From assembly GCA_002395525.1 (NCBI GenBank), contig DGXE01000059.1, positions 1 through 31,797 of the forward strand: a stretch of DNA of 31,797 nt, in the 5' to 3' direction. Shown here piece by piece: positions 6,816 to 14,049 of this stretch. A program made the position numbers and the translations under genes. The notes under the pieces are model-generated. The model searched no databases and was not told where the DNA came from. It saw only the letters and a list, made by a program, of their open reading frames with translations. This DNA comes from Ruminococcus sp. UBA4240 (GTDB lineage Bacteria; Bacillota; Clostridia; Oscillospirales; Ruminococcaceae). Every line of letters begins with the position of its first letter. Position 1 is the stretch's first letter.

Positions 6816-8567
6816 TCATTTTATATTCTTATCTGCATTCTCATCGAGTATTTTCCCGGAGTATGGGGCAAGGATCACTGTCTTTGAAGATGCCTTCCTC
6901 TTCTGAGTGCCGCCGTAGCGTGACTCATCGGTGCATAGCAGCTCTTTCAGCTCCCCCGGTGCCTTTACCTTCTGCTCCTTGTCGGAGAAGTTGAGCATAA
7001 CCACAGTACTCTCCCCCGGTACTTTGCGCCTGTATACGAATACACAGCGGTCATCCCTGTCCGGGTCTATCCACTCAAAGGAGGCGCTGTCATAATCTGC
7101 GGCATAAAGGGACTTCCGCCTTGCACAGAGGGTGCACAGATCCCGCATATAGTCCGAAAACGCCTTGTGTACGGGGAAATCCAGCAGCTCCCAGTCCTGC
7201 TCCCGCTTCTCGTCCCATTCACGGAGCTGTGCGAACTCACTGCCCATGAACAGCAGCTTCTTGCCCGGGTGGGTGTACATATACATATACAGAAGCCTTG
7301 CCTGGGGGAATTTCTCCTCATAGCCGCCGTACATCTTCTGCGCCACGGTGGCCTTGCCGTGGACGTTCTCATCGTGGCACAGGGGCAGCAGATAGTGCTC
7401 GTTCTTGAAATAGTGCATGGAGAAGGTGATCTTTTCGGGGTTCTTCGCCCTCTCCTCCGGGGGCTTCTTCATGTAGTCAAGGGTGTCATTCATCCAGCCC
7501 AGGTCCCACTTGTAGTCAAAGCCCAGACCGCCGTACTGCACGGGGGCTGTTACCTGGGGATAATTTGTGGAGTCCTCCGCAATGAGCATGGCTGAGGGGT
7601 GGCGCTGATGAAGCCCGTCGTTCATGCGCTTGAGGAAATCCACCGTAGCACCGTTTACTCCCCTTGCAGGATCCCCTGCCCAGTATATGGCACGGCTTAT
7701 GGCATCCATGCGCAGGCCGTCAAAATGATATACGTCCAGCCAGTAATTGGCAGCGGACTGCAAAAAGGAGCAGACCTCCCGCCTTGAATGGATGAAGTTG
7801 CTGCTGCCCCATTCACTGACACCCACGGCTGAATCGGGGTATTCGTACAGGGGCGCACCGTCGTATCTGGCAAGGGCATAGTGATCCGAGGCAAAGTGCA
7901 CCGGCACGAAGTCCATTATCACGCCTATCCCCGCCCTGTGGCACATATCCACAAGCTCCATGAGCTGCCATGGCTTGCCGTAGCGGGCGGTAGGCGCAAA
8001 GAAGCCGGTTATCTGGTAGCCCCAGGACTCATCTGCGGGATGCTCCGCCAGGGGCATGAATTCAATGTGGGTGTAGCCATTTTTCTTTACGTAGTCTATA
8101 AGCTCCCCTGCAAGCCCATTATAGGTGTACCACCCCTGAGCACCCTTCCTCCAGGAGCCGAAGTGTACCTCATAGATGTTCACAGGCCTGTCAAGGCACA
8201 GGGATCTTTTTTTCATCCACTCCTCGTCGGAAAAGCGGAATTTGTACAGATCCGTGATGATGGATGCAAAGGCGGGGCGCAGCTCCATAGCAAAGCCGTA
8301 GGGGTCACAGTGCTCCGTGCGGCCTGCGGCGGAATAGATGACATACTTGTACATCTGTCCGTCCCGGGCATCAGCGGAATAGTATATAAAGTTCTGCCCG
8401 CTGTGCTGCATCTCGGCTTCCTGCCAGTTGTTGAACTCACCGATGATACAGACCCTGTAGGCATTGGGGGCGTAGGTGCGGAACACCGTCCCCCCCGCAT
8501 CAACATGGGCGCCGTAGAAGTTATATGCCTCAAACACATTGCCCATATAAAAATTGTGCATATCCAT
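6816..8567 (-). CDS. glgB: 1,4-alpha-glucan (glycogen) branching enzyme
   Basis: A 583-residue GH13 enzyme that makes alpha-1,6 branches in glycogen in the cytoplasm. An N-terminal CBM48-like domain (YNFYGAHVDAGGTVFRTYAPNA ... GEFNNW) precedes the barrel. Catalytic residues are visible: nucleophile D288 in FDGLRMDAIS, acid/base E331 in LIAEDSTNYP, and D399 in CHDENVHG. EFMPLAEHPADESWGYQ and GSEFAQLREWDE are also branching-enzyme hallmarks. It is slightly shorter than many GlgB proteins, mainly at the N-terminus. The start at 8567 has AAAGGAG 7 bp upstream; an in-frame extension to 8651 has no homologous look. No other glycogen genes are in the window. A weak promoter candidate lies at 8869-8899. 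Confidence 0.93.
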   Translation of the reverse strand: MDMHNFYMGNVFEAYNFYGAHVDAGGTVFRTYAPNAYRVCIIGEFNNWQEAEMQHSGQNFIYYSADARDGQMYKYVIYSAAGRTEHCDPYGFAMELRPAFASIITDLYKFRFSDEEWMKKRSLCLDRPVNIYEVHFGSWRKGAQGWYTYNGLAGELIDYVKKNGYTHIEFMPLAEHPADESWGYQITGFFAPTARYGKPWQLMELVDMCHRAGIGVIMDFVPVHFASDHYALARYDGAPLYEYPDSAVGVSEWGSSNFIHSRREVCSFLQSAANYWLDVYHFDGLRMDAISRAIYWAGDPARGVNGATVDFLKRMNDGLHQRHPSAMLIAEDSTNYPQVTAPVQYGGLGFDYKWDLGWMNDTLDYMKKPPEERAKNPEKITFSMHYFKNEHYLLPLCHDENVHGKATVAQKMYGGYEEKFPQARLLYMYMYTHPGKKLLFMGSEFAQLREWDEKREQDWELLDFPVHKAFSDYMRDLCTLCARRKSLYAADYDSASFEWIDPDRDDRCVFVYRRKVPGESTVVMLNFSDKEQKVKAPGELKELLCTDESRYGGTQKRKASSKTVILAPYSGKILDENADKNIK

Positions 8568-8705
8568 AAGTAAGCTCCTTTTGGAATTCACATCAAAACA
8601 AACCGCCTGTGAAGTAAAGCCAGCGAAGCGGGCAAAGAGGAAATACGACAATGCTTTTCATCTGCGTTTCTTGCCCCTTGCTTTCGATACCGTGCTTCTA
8701 TCCGG

Positions 8706-8921
8706 GAAAATTGTAACCGACGTCCACCATTGACAGCACTTGTGCTTGTGCAAACGGCAATTAAGGGAAGAAGGGGATGCTATCCGCTTGCTTTTTCGAT
8801 TCTGGGAGGTTTGTCGAACTGATAACGGAGGAACTTTTCCCTTACAACCCCTTCTTCCTCTTAATTGCATCGTAGCACAAGCCCTGCGTTTGCTGTCAAC
8901 GGTGCTTCGGTTACAATTTTC
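8706..8921. repeat. Diverged inverted repeat, about 70 bp arms, each with a TTGACA box
   Basis: Left arm 8706-8776 and the reverse complement of the right arm 8848-8921 share GAAAATTGTAACCGA exactly, then TTGACAGCA, GCTTGTGC, GCAATTAAG and GGAAGAAGGGG, with small gaps between. The centre (8777-8847) is about 71 bp. Both TTGACA boxes point inward. It resembles a miniature inverted-repeat element or a duplicated promoter region. Confidence 0.65.
8869..8899 (-). promoter_or_regulatory. Candidate glgB promoter in the right arm of the inverted repeat
   Basis: On the minus strand TTGACA (8894-8899) is followed 19 bp later by TACGAT (8869-8874) with an extended TGC before it. The spacing is long and the leader to glgB would be about 295 nt, so this is tentative. 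Confidence 0.35.
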
Positions 8922-8984
8922 TTTGATAACCTCTTACGTTACAGACGGAAAAAGGAAATCAAGCCGCCCATTTCCGATCGCCAA

Positions 8985-9012
8985 CAGCTATTCACTATCA
9001 GCTATCAGCCAA
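8985..9012 (+). repeat. Heptamer array, CAGCTAT/TCACTAT class
   Basis: Units CAGCTAT, TCACTAT, CAGCTAT, CAGCCAA, between two purine-rich blocks. Confidence 0.7.
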
Positions 9013-9050
9013 ATAGAGCGCAGCGGGAAAAGGGGAAAGCAAGCCGTTCA

Positions 9051-10337
9051 TTATGCATTGTCTATGTTGTACATCCCATATTCTATCTCCGCCCTGGTGA
9101 GAACAAGGTTGTCCGTGCCCCGTGAGCGCACCATGATGGCACGTCCCTCAGCGGACAGCATATTCATGTAGCCCTCCGCCTCGTAGGTGTCCACCTCCTC
9201 GGGGGATACGGAAGCTATTCGCATAAGCTCCAGACGGCTCTCCGACAGGCTTGAATTGAATTTGCAGAATACCCTTTCCCCTGTGGAGGGCTCTGTCTTT
9301 ACCGTCACAAGCCCCTCCCAGCGCACGGGCATCATAAAGCAGTAGCCGTTGCGTGAGTCGTAGTATGAGGAGTATTTCCGGGTGAGGGAGTAGTTCTCGA
9401 ATTCATTCCAGTAGGTGATGAAGGTGTTGTCGGATTCCCTGTACCCCGGAAAGGGCTCTGTGGTGGGTATCTCGATGATGCCGTCCCCGTCGATGTCGCA
9501 GCAGTAGAGATTTCGCCTTACCGTAGCAGCGGGTATGTCCGAATCGTCCGCCGCTGCCGGGTCACGAAGCTCTCCTCCCACGCAGTATATGACCTCTGTG
9601 GTTATGTTGCCGCTGCCAGTGGAGGAATCGGCAAACACCGCCGCCGCACCTCCTGCCACGCCCCCTGATACGGCCTTTACCAGATCCGTGGTGCCTGTGC
9701 GCATATTCACGGTGGATGTGCGCTCCACGCCCTTCCCCGTGTCGGTTATGAGGGCGGCATATGCCGGGTGTGACTCCGTGTTCTTGTTGAGCAGGACGAT
9801 GTCCTCGCCCCCGTCTATGTTGATGTCCACTCTCTGCATCAGGCTGTATATGCCGCTGTAATCGGTGGTCAGAGTGCCGTCGGCATAGTGGTATATACAC
9901 AGTGTCCTGTCCTCGCTGGTGGTGAGGGAATAGCCTGCCGCAATATATGTGGTATCCGAGGAAAAGCCGGTGAAGAACACAGTCTCCAGCGCCGTCCCCG
10001 GGGCTGTGTGGTCAAAGCTTGAATACCAGCCGCTTTCATTGGTGTCAAGTATACACATATGTACATTGGGCACGCTGTCCCTCTCGGAGATGTAGAACGC
10101 CGCCGCCTCCTCCCCGCCGTCCCCGTCAAGGTCGGCGAATACAAAGGCGCTGCGCTCATCTCCCCCTCTGGGATAGACAAGGGTCATGTCCTCCCCGGCG
10201 GTTTTTTTCAGGGCACTGAGCACCGCCTCCTGCTCGTCGGAGAGCATGGGGGGTGTCAGCAGCTCGTCGGTCTCAAAGCCTGTGCAGCCCGCAAGGAGCA
10301 CGGCACAAAGCAGTATGGTAAGCGTTCTTTTCATCAT
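9051..10337 (-). CDS. Lipoprotein with Asp-rich (VCBS/EF-hand-like) repeats, unknown function
   Basis: A 428-residue predicted lipoprotein: MMKRTLTILLCAVLLAGCTG gives a lipobox LAGC with C18 as the lipidated residue. The rest is extracytoplasmic. Three segments, FADLDGDGGEEAA (about 67), DINIDGGEDIVLL (about 170) and CDIDGDGIIEIPT (about 284), have the D-x-D-G-D-G pattern of calcium-binding or VCBS/FG-GAP-like repeats, suggesting a propeller-like sensor or binding protein. No enzyme motif was recognised. The start is near the dxr stop (25 bp), so it is the last gene of a comM-dxr-lipoprotein unit. The first ATG (10337) and the second (10334) are both possible; the ribosome binding site is weak. 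The last codons and the TAA stop run into repeat-like sequence. Confidence 0.8.
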   Translation of the reverse strand: MMKRTLTILLCAVLLAGCTGFETDELLTPPMLSDEQEAVLSALKKTAGEDMTLVYPRGGDERSAFVFADLDGDGGEEAAAFYISERDSVPNVHMCILDTNESGWYSSFDHTAPGTALETVFFTGFSSDTTYIAAGYSLTTSEDRTLCIYHYADGTLTTDYSGIYSLMQRVDINIDGGEDIVLLNKNTESHPAYAALITDTGKGVERTSTVNMRTGTTDLVKAVSGGVAGGAAAVFADSSTGSGNITTEVIYCVGGELRDPAAADDSDIPAATVRRNLYCCDIDGDGIIEIPTTEPFPGYRESDNTFITYWNEFENYSLTRKYSSYYDSRNGYCFMMPVRWEGLVTVKTEPSTGERVFCKFNSSLSESRLELMRIASVSPEEVDTYEAEGYMNMLSAEGRAIMVRSRGTDNLVLTRAEIEYGMYNIDNA

Positions 10338-10362
10338 CAGTCCAAAGCCCGGTCAGGGTAAG

Positions 10363-11523
10363 TCAGCCTTTGCAGTATTCTCTTGCAGCCCTGTCCGCCT
10401 TTTCTATCACCGTAAGGCTGTCCGCCCTTTCAGCGGGGATATTCTCCAGGGCGGCGCATACTCCGTCAAATATGTCGGTAAACCGTATTTTACCCGCATG
10501 GAACAGCTTTACCAGCTCCTCATCGGCGGCGTTTATTATGGCGCCTGCGGTGGTGTCAAGCCTCTCTGCGGCTGTCATGGCGGCTTTAAGGCAGGTAAAG
10601 GTCTCCGTATCGGGCTTTTCAAAGGTCATGGTGCCGATGTCCGTCAGGGAGAGCGCCTTAGCGGGAGAGGGACGGCGCTCCGGGAAAAACAGGGCATACT
10701 GTATGGGTATGCGCATATCGGGCACACCCAGCTGGGCTATCACCGCATTGTCGGAAAACTCCACCGCAGAATGGATCACACTCTGCCTGTGGACTACTAT
10801 GTTTACCTTATCCGGGGTCACTCCGAAGAGGTGGCACGCCTCTATGAGCTCAAAGCCCTTGTTCATCATAGTAGCGCTGTCTGTGGTGATCCTTACACCC
10901 ATATCCCAGTTGGGGTGGGCAAGGGCATCAGCAGGGGTCACATTTTCAAGCTCCCCACGCTTTTTCCCCGCAAAGGGGCCGCCCGAAGCGGTGAGGATTA
11001 TGCTTTTGAGCTGTGTGTGCCTGTCCTGCTCTGCGGCACTCATAAGGCACTGCAGAATGGCGCTGTGCTCACTGTCTATGGGGATGATGTCCACATTCCT
11101 GCTCTTTGCAAGCCCCATGATATATGACCCGCCTGCCACAAGGGACTCCTTGTTGGCAAGGGCAAGGGGTATCCCCGCCCTTATGGCGGCATCCGCCGGG
11201 GCAAGCCCTGCAAAGCCCACCACGGCATCAACGGTCATGTCACCGTCGGTGTCCGCCGCCAGACGGCACATCCCCTCGCTGCCGGCATACACTTCACAGC
11301 CTGTGCCGAAAAGCGCATCCCTTGCAGCAGCCAGACTGTTTTCATCGGCAACACAGGCCTTCTTCACACCAAATTCCCTGACACATCCGGAAAGTGCCTC
11401 TACATTGGTGTTTACAGCACACGCATTTATCGCCAGCCTGTCCGGGTACATACGGCATACATCCTGCACCTGGGTGCCGATGGAGCCGGAAGCCCCCAGA
11501 AGATTTATTCTCTTTACACTCAT
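10363..11523 (-). CDS. dxr: 1-deoxy-D-xylulose 5-phosphate reductoisomerase
   Basis: A 386-residue enzyme of the non-mevalonate (MEP) isoprenoid pathway, converting DXP to 2-C-methyl-D-erythritol 4-phosphate with NADPH. The N-terminal NADPH loop is LLGASGSIGTQ (about 8-18). ALANKESLVAGG and PIDSEHSAILQCL carry the metal- and substrate-binding residues, GGPF forms part of the active-site region, and TTDSATMMNKGFELIEA and HRQSVIHSAVEF are conserved further on. Length is typical. The start at 11523 (MSVKRINLLG) has GGGGAAA upstream; an upstream in-frame ATG overlaps comM and is unlikely. It begins one base after the comM stop, so the two are translationally close. In many Firmicutes dxr sits with cdsA, rseP or ispG; none is here. 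Confidence 0.97.
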   Translation of the reverse strand: MSVKRINLLGASGSIGTQVQDVCRMYPDRLAINACAVNTNVEALSGCVREFGVKKACVADENSLAAARDALFGTGCEVYAGSEGMCRLAADTDGDMTVDAVVGFAGLAPADAAIRAGIPLALANKESLVAGGSYIMGLAKSRNVDIIPIDSEHSAILQCLMSAAEQDRHTQLKSIILTASGGPFAGKKRGELENVTPADALAHPNWDMGVRITTDSATMMNKGFELIEACHLFGVTPDKVNIVVHRQSVIHSAVEFSDNAVIAQLGVPDMRIPIQYALFFPERRPSPAKALSLTDIGTMTFEKPDTETFTCLKAAMTAAERLDTTAGAIINAADEELVKLFHAGKIRFTDIFDGVCAALENIPAERADSLTVIEKADRAAREYCKG

Positions 11524-11524
11524 T

Positions 11525-13051
11525 TTAGTTTCCCCAGTATTTGCGGTCAAGGGTGCGAAACTGCACCGCCTTGCTTATGTGCAGCTTCTCTATCACCTGT
11601 ACCCCGTCCATGTCCGCAATGGTGCGGGCTACCTTTACTATCCGGTCATAGGCACGGGCAGAGAGCCCCATCCTGTCAAAGATATTCTCCAGAAAGTCCG
11701 TGGCATCCTGCGTAAGAGGGCATACCTCGTGGAATATATCCGCAGTGATCCGTGCGTTGCAGCTGATGCCCGTGCCCGCAAAGCGCCTCTGCTGTATCTC
11801 TCTTGCCTTCTGTACACGTTCCCTGATAGCCTGGGAGCTTTCCTCCTTCTTGGCGGAGGAAAGGCTCTTGAACTCCACGGGGGACACCTCCACCTGGAGG
11901 TCGAACCTGTCCAGCAGAGGCCCCGATATGCGGTTGACATAGTTTCTCGCCGCATTGGGGGGACATATGCACTTCTTGGTGGGGTGGTTGAAAAAGCCGC
12001 AGGGGCATGGGTTCATTGCCGCAATGAGCACAAAGAACGCCGGATATTCCACGGAGCCCGCCGCCCTGGCAATGGTCACCTTGTTGTCCTCTAAGGGCTG
12101 GCGCAGCATATCAAGGGTGCGCTTGTCAAATTCGGGCAGTTCATCGAGGAACAGCACCCCGTTGTGGGCAAGGGAGATCTCCCCGGGACGCGGTATCTGC
12201 CCTCCGCCGCACATTCCCGCCCCCGATATGGTGTGGTGGGGGGAGCGGAAGGGTCTCTTTGACACTATGGGATTTTCCTTTGAGGTAAAGCCCGCCACGG
12301 AATGGATGTTGGTGGTCTCTATGCTCTCCTCGAAGGTGAGGGCAGGGAGAATGGTAGGCAGCCGCTTTGCCAGCATGGACTTGCCGCTGCCGGGAGGGCC
12401 TATCATCAGCACATTGTGCCCCCCTGCTGCCGCATATTCAAGGGCTTTCTTGGCAAGCACCTGACCCTTCACGTCTGCATAGTCCTCGTGTATGTAGTAG
12501 TCCTCCGGGGATATGGTTATCTTCTCCGAGGGGGTCAGGGGCTTTTCACCGCTGAAATGGGTGATTATCTCGGAGATGTTTGTGACCCCGTATACGGTGA
12601 CATTCCCCGCAGCAGATGCCTCAAATGCATTCTCCGCCGGGACGAACACCTCCTCCATGCCCTCCTTCACCGCACACAGCACCATAGGCAGCACACCGTT
12701 GAGGGGGTGTACGTCCCCGGAAAGGGTCAGCTCCCCTATGAATGCGCACTTGTCCGTATCTGCAGTGATGAGCCCCTGCGCCTTCATTATGGCAACGGTT
12801 ATGGGCAGGTCGAACATGGAGCCTGTTTTCTTGGTGCCTGCGGGGGTAAGGTTCACTATGAGCCTTGCCAGGGGGAACTGGAGCCCCACGGAGCGGAATG
12901 CCGCCCTTATGCGCTCTCTGCTCTCCTTGACCGCCATATCCGCAAGGCCTACTATATCAAAGCAGGGAGTGCCCCGTGAAAGCTGTGTTTCAACCCCAAC
13001 GGGGAAGGCATTCAGCCCGAAAAGCCCCAAGCTGTTTATCTTAGCATACAT
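11525..13051 (-). CDS. comM: YifB/ComM family Mg-chelatase-like AAA+ ATPase
   Basis: A 508-residue protein matching ComM/YifB end to end: an N-terminal Lon-protease-like fold region (MYAKINSLGLFGLNAFPVGVETQLSRGTPCFDIVGLADMAV...), Walker A GPPGSGKSMLAKRL, Walker B GVLFLDELPEF, a sensor region RSPHHTISGAG, a four-cysteine zinc-binding insertion in NPCPCGFFNHPTKKCICPP, and the C-terminal helical Mg_chelatase_C domain. In naturally transformable bacteria ComM is a hexameric branch-migration helicase that extends heteroduplex DNA; in others its role is less clear. It begins at ATG 13051 after a weak AAAGGG and starts the comM-dxr-lipoprotein unit. The 253 bp upstream are rich in hairpins. Confidence 0.93.
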   Translation of the reverse strand: MYAKINSLGLFGLNAFPVGVETQLSRGTPCFDIVGLADMAVKESRERIRAAFRSVGLQFPLARLIVNLTPAGTKKTGSMFDLPITVAIMKAQGLITADTDKCAFIGELTLSGDVHPLNGVLPMVLCAVKEGMEEVFVPAENAFEASAAGNVTVYGVTNISEIITHFSGEKPLTPSEKITISPEDYYIHEDYADVKGQVLAKKALEYAAAGGHNVLMIGPPGSGKSMLAKRLPTILPALTFEESIETTNIHSVAGFTSKENPIVSKRPFRSPHHTISGAGMCGGGQIPRPGEISLAHNGVLFLDELPEFDKRTLDMLRQPLEDNKVTIARAAGSVEYPAFFVLIAAMNPCPCGFFNHPTKKCICPPNAARNYVNRISGPLLDRFDLQVEVSPVEFKSLSSAKKEESSQAIRERVQKAREIQQRRFAGTGISCNARITADIFHEVCPLTQDATDFLENIFDRMGLSARAYDRIVKVARTIADMDGVQVIEKLHISKAVQFRTLDRKYWGN

Positions 13052-13304
13052 ATTTTTACCCTTTACAGTCGAATGGCTTGCTTTCGTATCCGGCTGCTCT
13101 TGTCCGGGTGTACACCGGGACTGCTGCTGCCGGAGCGGGAAGGGATCAACTCATTACATTCAAAGCTTGCTTTTAACAAGCAAGCGTGAGCCGTAGGCTC
13201 ACTTCCGTTCAGTGGGGGATTGAACCCCCACTGAACGGTAACATGGCACCCATGCCACCGCAATGGCATGAGCTGCCATTAGAGGCGGGGGACATGGCTT
13301 GCGG
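13052..13304. other. 253-bp hairpin-rich spacer between the SDR gene and comM
   Basis: No gene. From the right it has a four-hairpin cluster (13165-13279), a near-perfect 20-bp palindrome around GGTGTACACC (13102-13121), and a minus-oriented purine-rich block related to the dispersed repeat (13071-13087) just upstream of comM. No good sigma-A promoter for comM was found. Confidence 0.6.
13165..13279. repeat. Cluster of four consecutive stem-loops
   Basis: Stem 1: GCTTGCTT / AAGCAAGC (13165-13172 / 13178-13185). Stem 2: GTGAGCC / GGCTCAC (13186-13192 / 13196-13202). Stem 3: a perfect 14-bp stem 13205-13218 / 13225-13238 (CCGTTCAGTGGGGG) with loop ATTGAA. Stem 4: CATGCCA / TGGCATG (13251-13257 / 13264-13270) nested in ATGGCA / TGCCAT (13243-13248 / 13274-13279). 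No T-run follows any of them on either strand, so they are not ordinary terminators, though stem 3 could still end or protect transcripts of the seven-gene operon. Confidence 0.8.
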
Positions 13305-14006
13305 TTATATCACAAGTCCGCCGTTTACGCCGATCACCTGCCCTGTGATGAAATCAGCTGTCTCATCCGCCAGGAAAAGGGCGGTGCGGGCAATGTCGTA
13401 GGGAGTGCCGATGCGCCCTGCCGGAGTCTCCTCCACAAGGGCTGCCTTTGCATCAGCCGTCAGCCCTGCGTTCATGTCCGTGTCGATAAGCCCCGGAGCT
13501 ATGCAGTTGACGGTTATGCCGGAGGGAGCACATTCCTTTGCCAGCGCCTTTGTCAGCCCTATGACCGCCGCCTTTGAGGCGCTGTAGGGCACCTCGCAGG
13601 AGGCACCCACCTGCCCCCACATGGAGGATATGTTGATTATGCGGCCGTACTGCCTGCGTATCATGCAGGGAAGAAAGGCGTGTATACAGTTGTATGCGCC
13701 CTTTACGTTGGTGTCGAAGATGTCGTCCCACAGCTCCTCGTCCACATCGGTGATAAGGGCGTTTGCCGCAATGCCCGCATTGTTTATCAGCACATCCGGG
13801 TGTACCACCGCAGCAAGGTCGTGTACGGCACAATGATCCCTCACATCACAGCAGTAGTATTCACAGCCCGTGCGCCGTGCCAGCTCCTCGGCTGCATCCC
13901 TGCTGCTCTTGTAAATGACGATGACTTTGTATCCCTGCTCTGCAAAGCATTCCGCACACTCACGGCCTATGCCCCGTGTGCCGCCTGTGATAAGTACAGT
14001 TTTCAT
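13305..14006 (-). CDS. fabG: Short-chain dehydrogenase/reductase, FabG-like
   Basis: A 233-residue classical SDR. The cofactor loop TGGTRGIG (7-14) is the NADP(H)-type Rossmann motif; NNAG is at 75-78, and the catalytic set is N100, S128, Y141 and K145 (YSASK). The C-terminal ends with TADFITGQVIGVNGG, as in 3-oxoacyl-ACP reductases (FabG). Standing outside a fatty-acid cluster and last in an operon with preQ0 and envelope genes, it may instead reduce another keto substrate, so the gene symbol is a family-level call. The start at 14006 is supported by GGGAGG 6 bp upstream; the in-frame extension to 14030 is not needed. It starts 43 bp after the YfhO gene. Confidence 0.85.
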   Translation of the reverse strand: MKTVLITGGTRGIGRECAECFAEQGYKVIVIYKSSRDAAEELARRTGCEYYCCDVRDHCAVHDLAAVVHPDVLINNAGIAANALITDVDEELWDDIFDTNVKGAYNCIHAFLPCMIRRQYGRIINISSMWGQVGASCEVPYSASKAAVIGLTKALAKECAPSGITVNCIAPGLIDTDMNAGLTADAKAALVEETPAGRIGTPYDIARTALFLADETADFITGQVIGVNGGLVI

Positions 14007-14049
14007 ATGTGTCCTCCCATGGGGGAGCACAGAAGGAGCAGAGGGAAGC

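Larger units (their letters stand above)
8568..9050. other. 483-bp spacer upstream of glgB: inverted repeat, purine blocks and heptamers
   Basis: No gene with convincing support. It contains a purine-rich block (8628-8645), a diverged inverted repeat (8706-8776 / 8848-8921), another block (8947-8975), a heptamer array (8985-9012) and a block (9018-9050) running up to the stop of the next gene. A 32-codon frame starting at ATG 8777 is open but is largely made of the inverted repeat, and its GGGG lies directly against the ATG. Confidence 0.65.

Noticed and set aside
6549..6887. Open frame of about 112 codons on the plus strand between the DUF5662 gene and glgB
   Set aside because: It is made of repeat blocks and heptamer arrays, has no ribosome binding site and overlaps the 3' end of glgB.
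8740..9171. Open frame of 143 codons on the plus strand upstream of glgB
   Set aside because: It runs through the inverted repeat, the purine blocks and antisense of a lipoprotein gene; the translation has no coding character.
10370..12094. Long plus-strand frame of 574 codons
   Set aside because: It is antisense to dxr and comM, both unmistakable; long antisense frames are common in GC-rich codon use.
13205..13238. Perfect 14-bp stem considered as a rho-independent terminator
   Set aside because: No T-run follows on either strand. It is kept as a stem-loop within a cluster instead.
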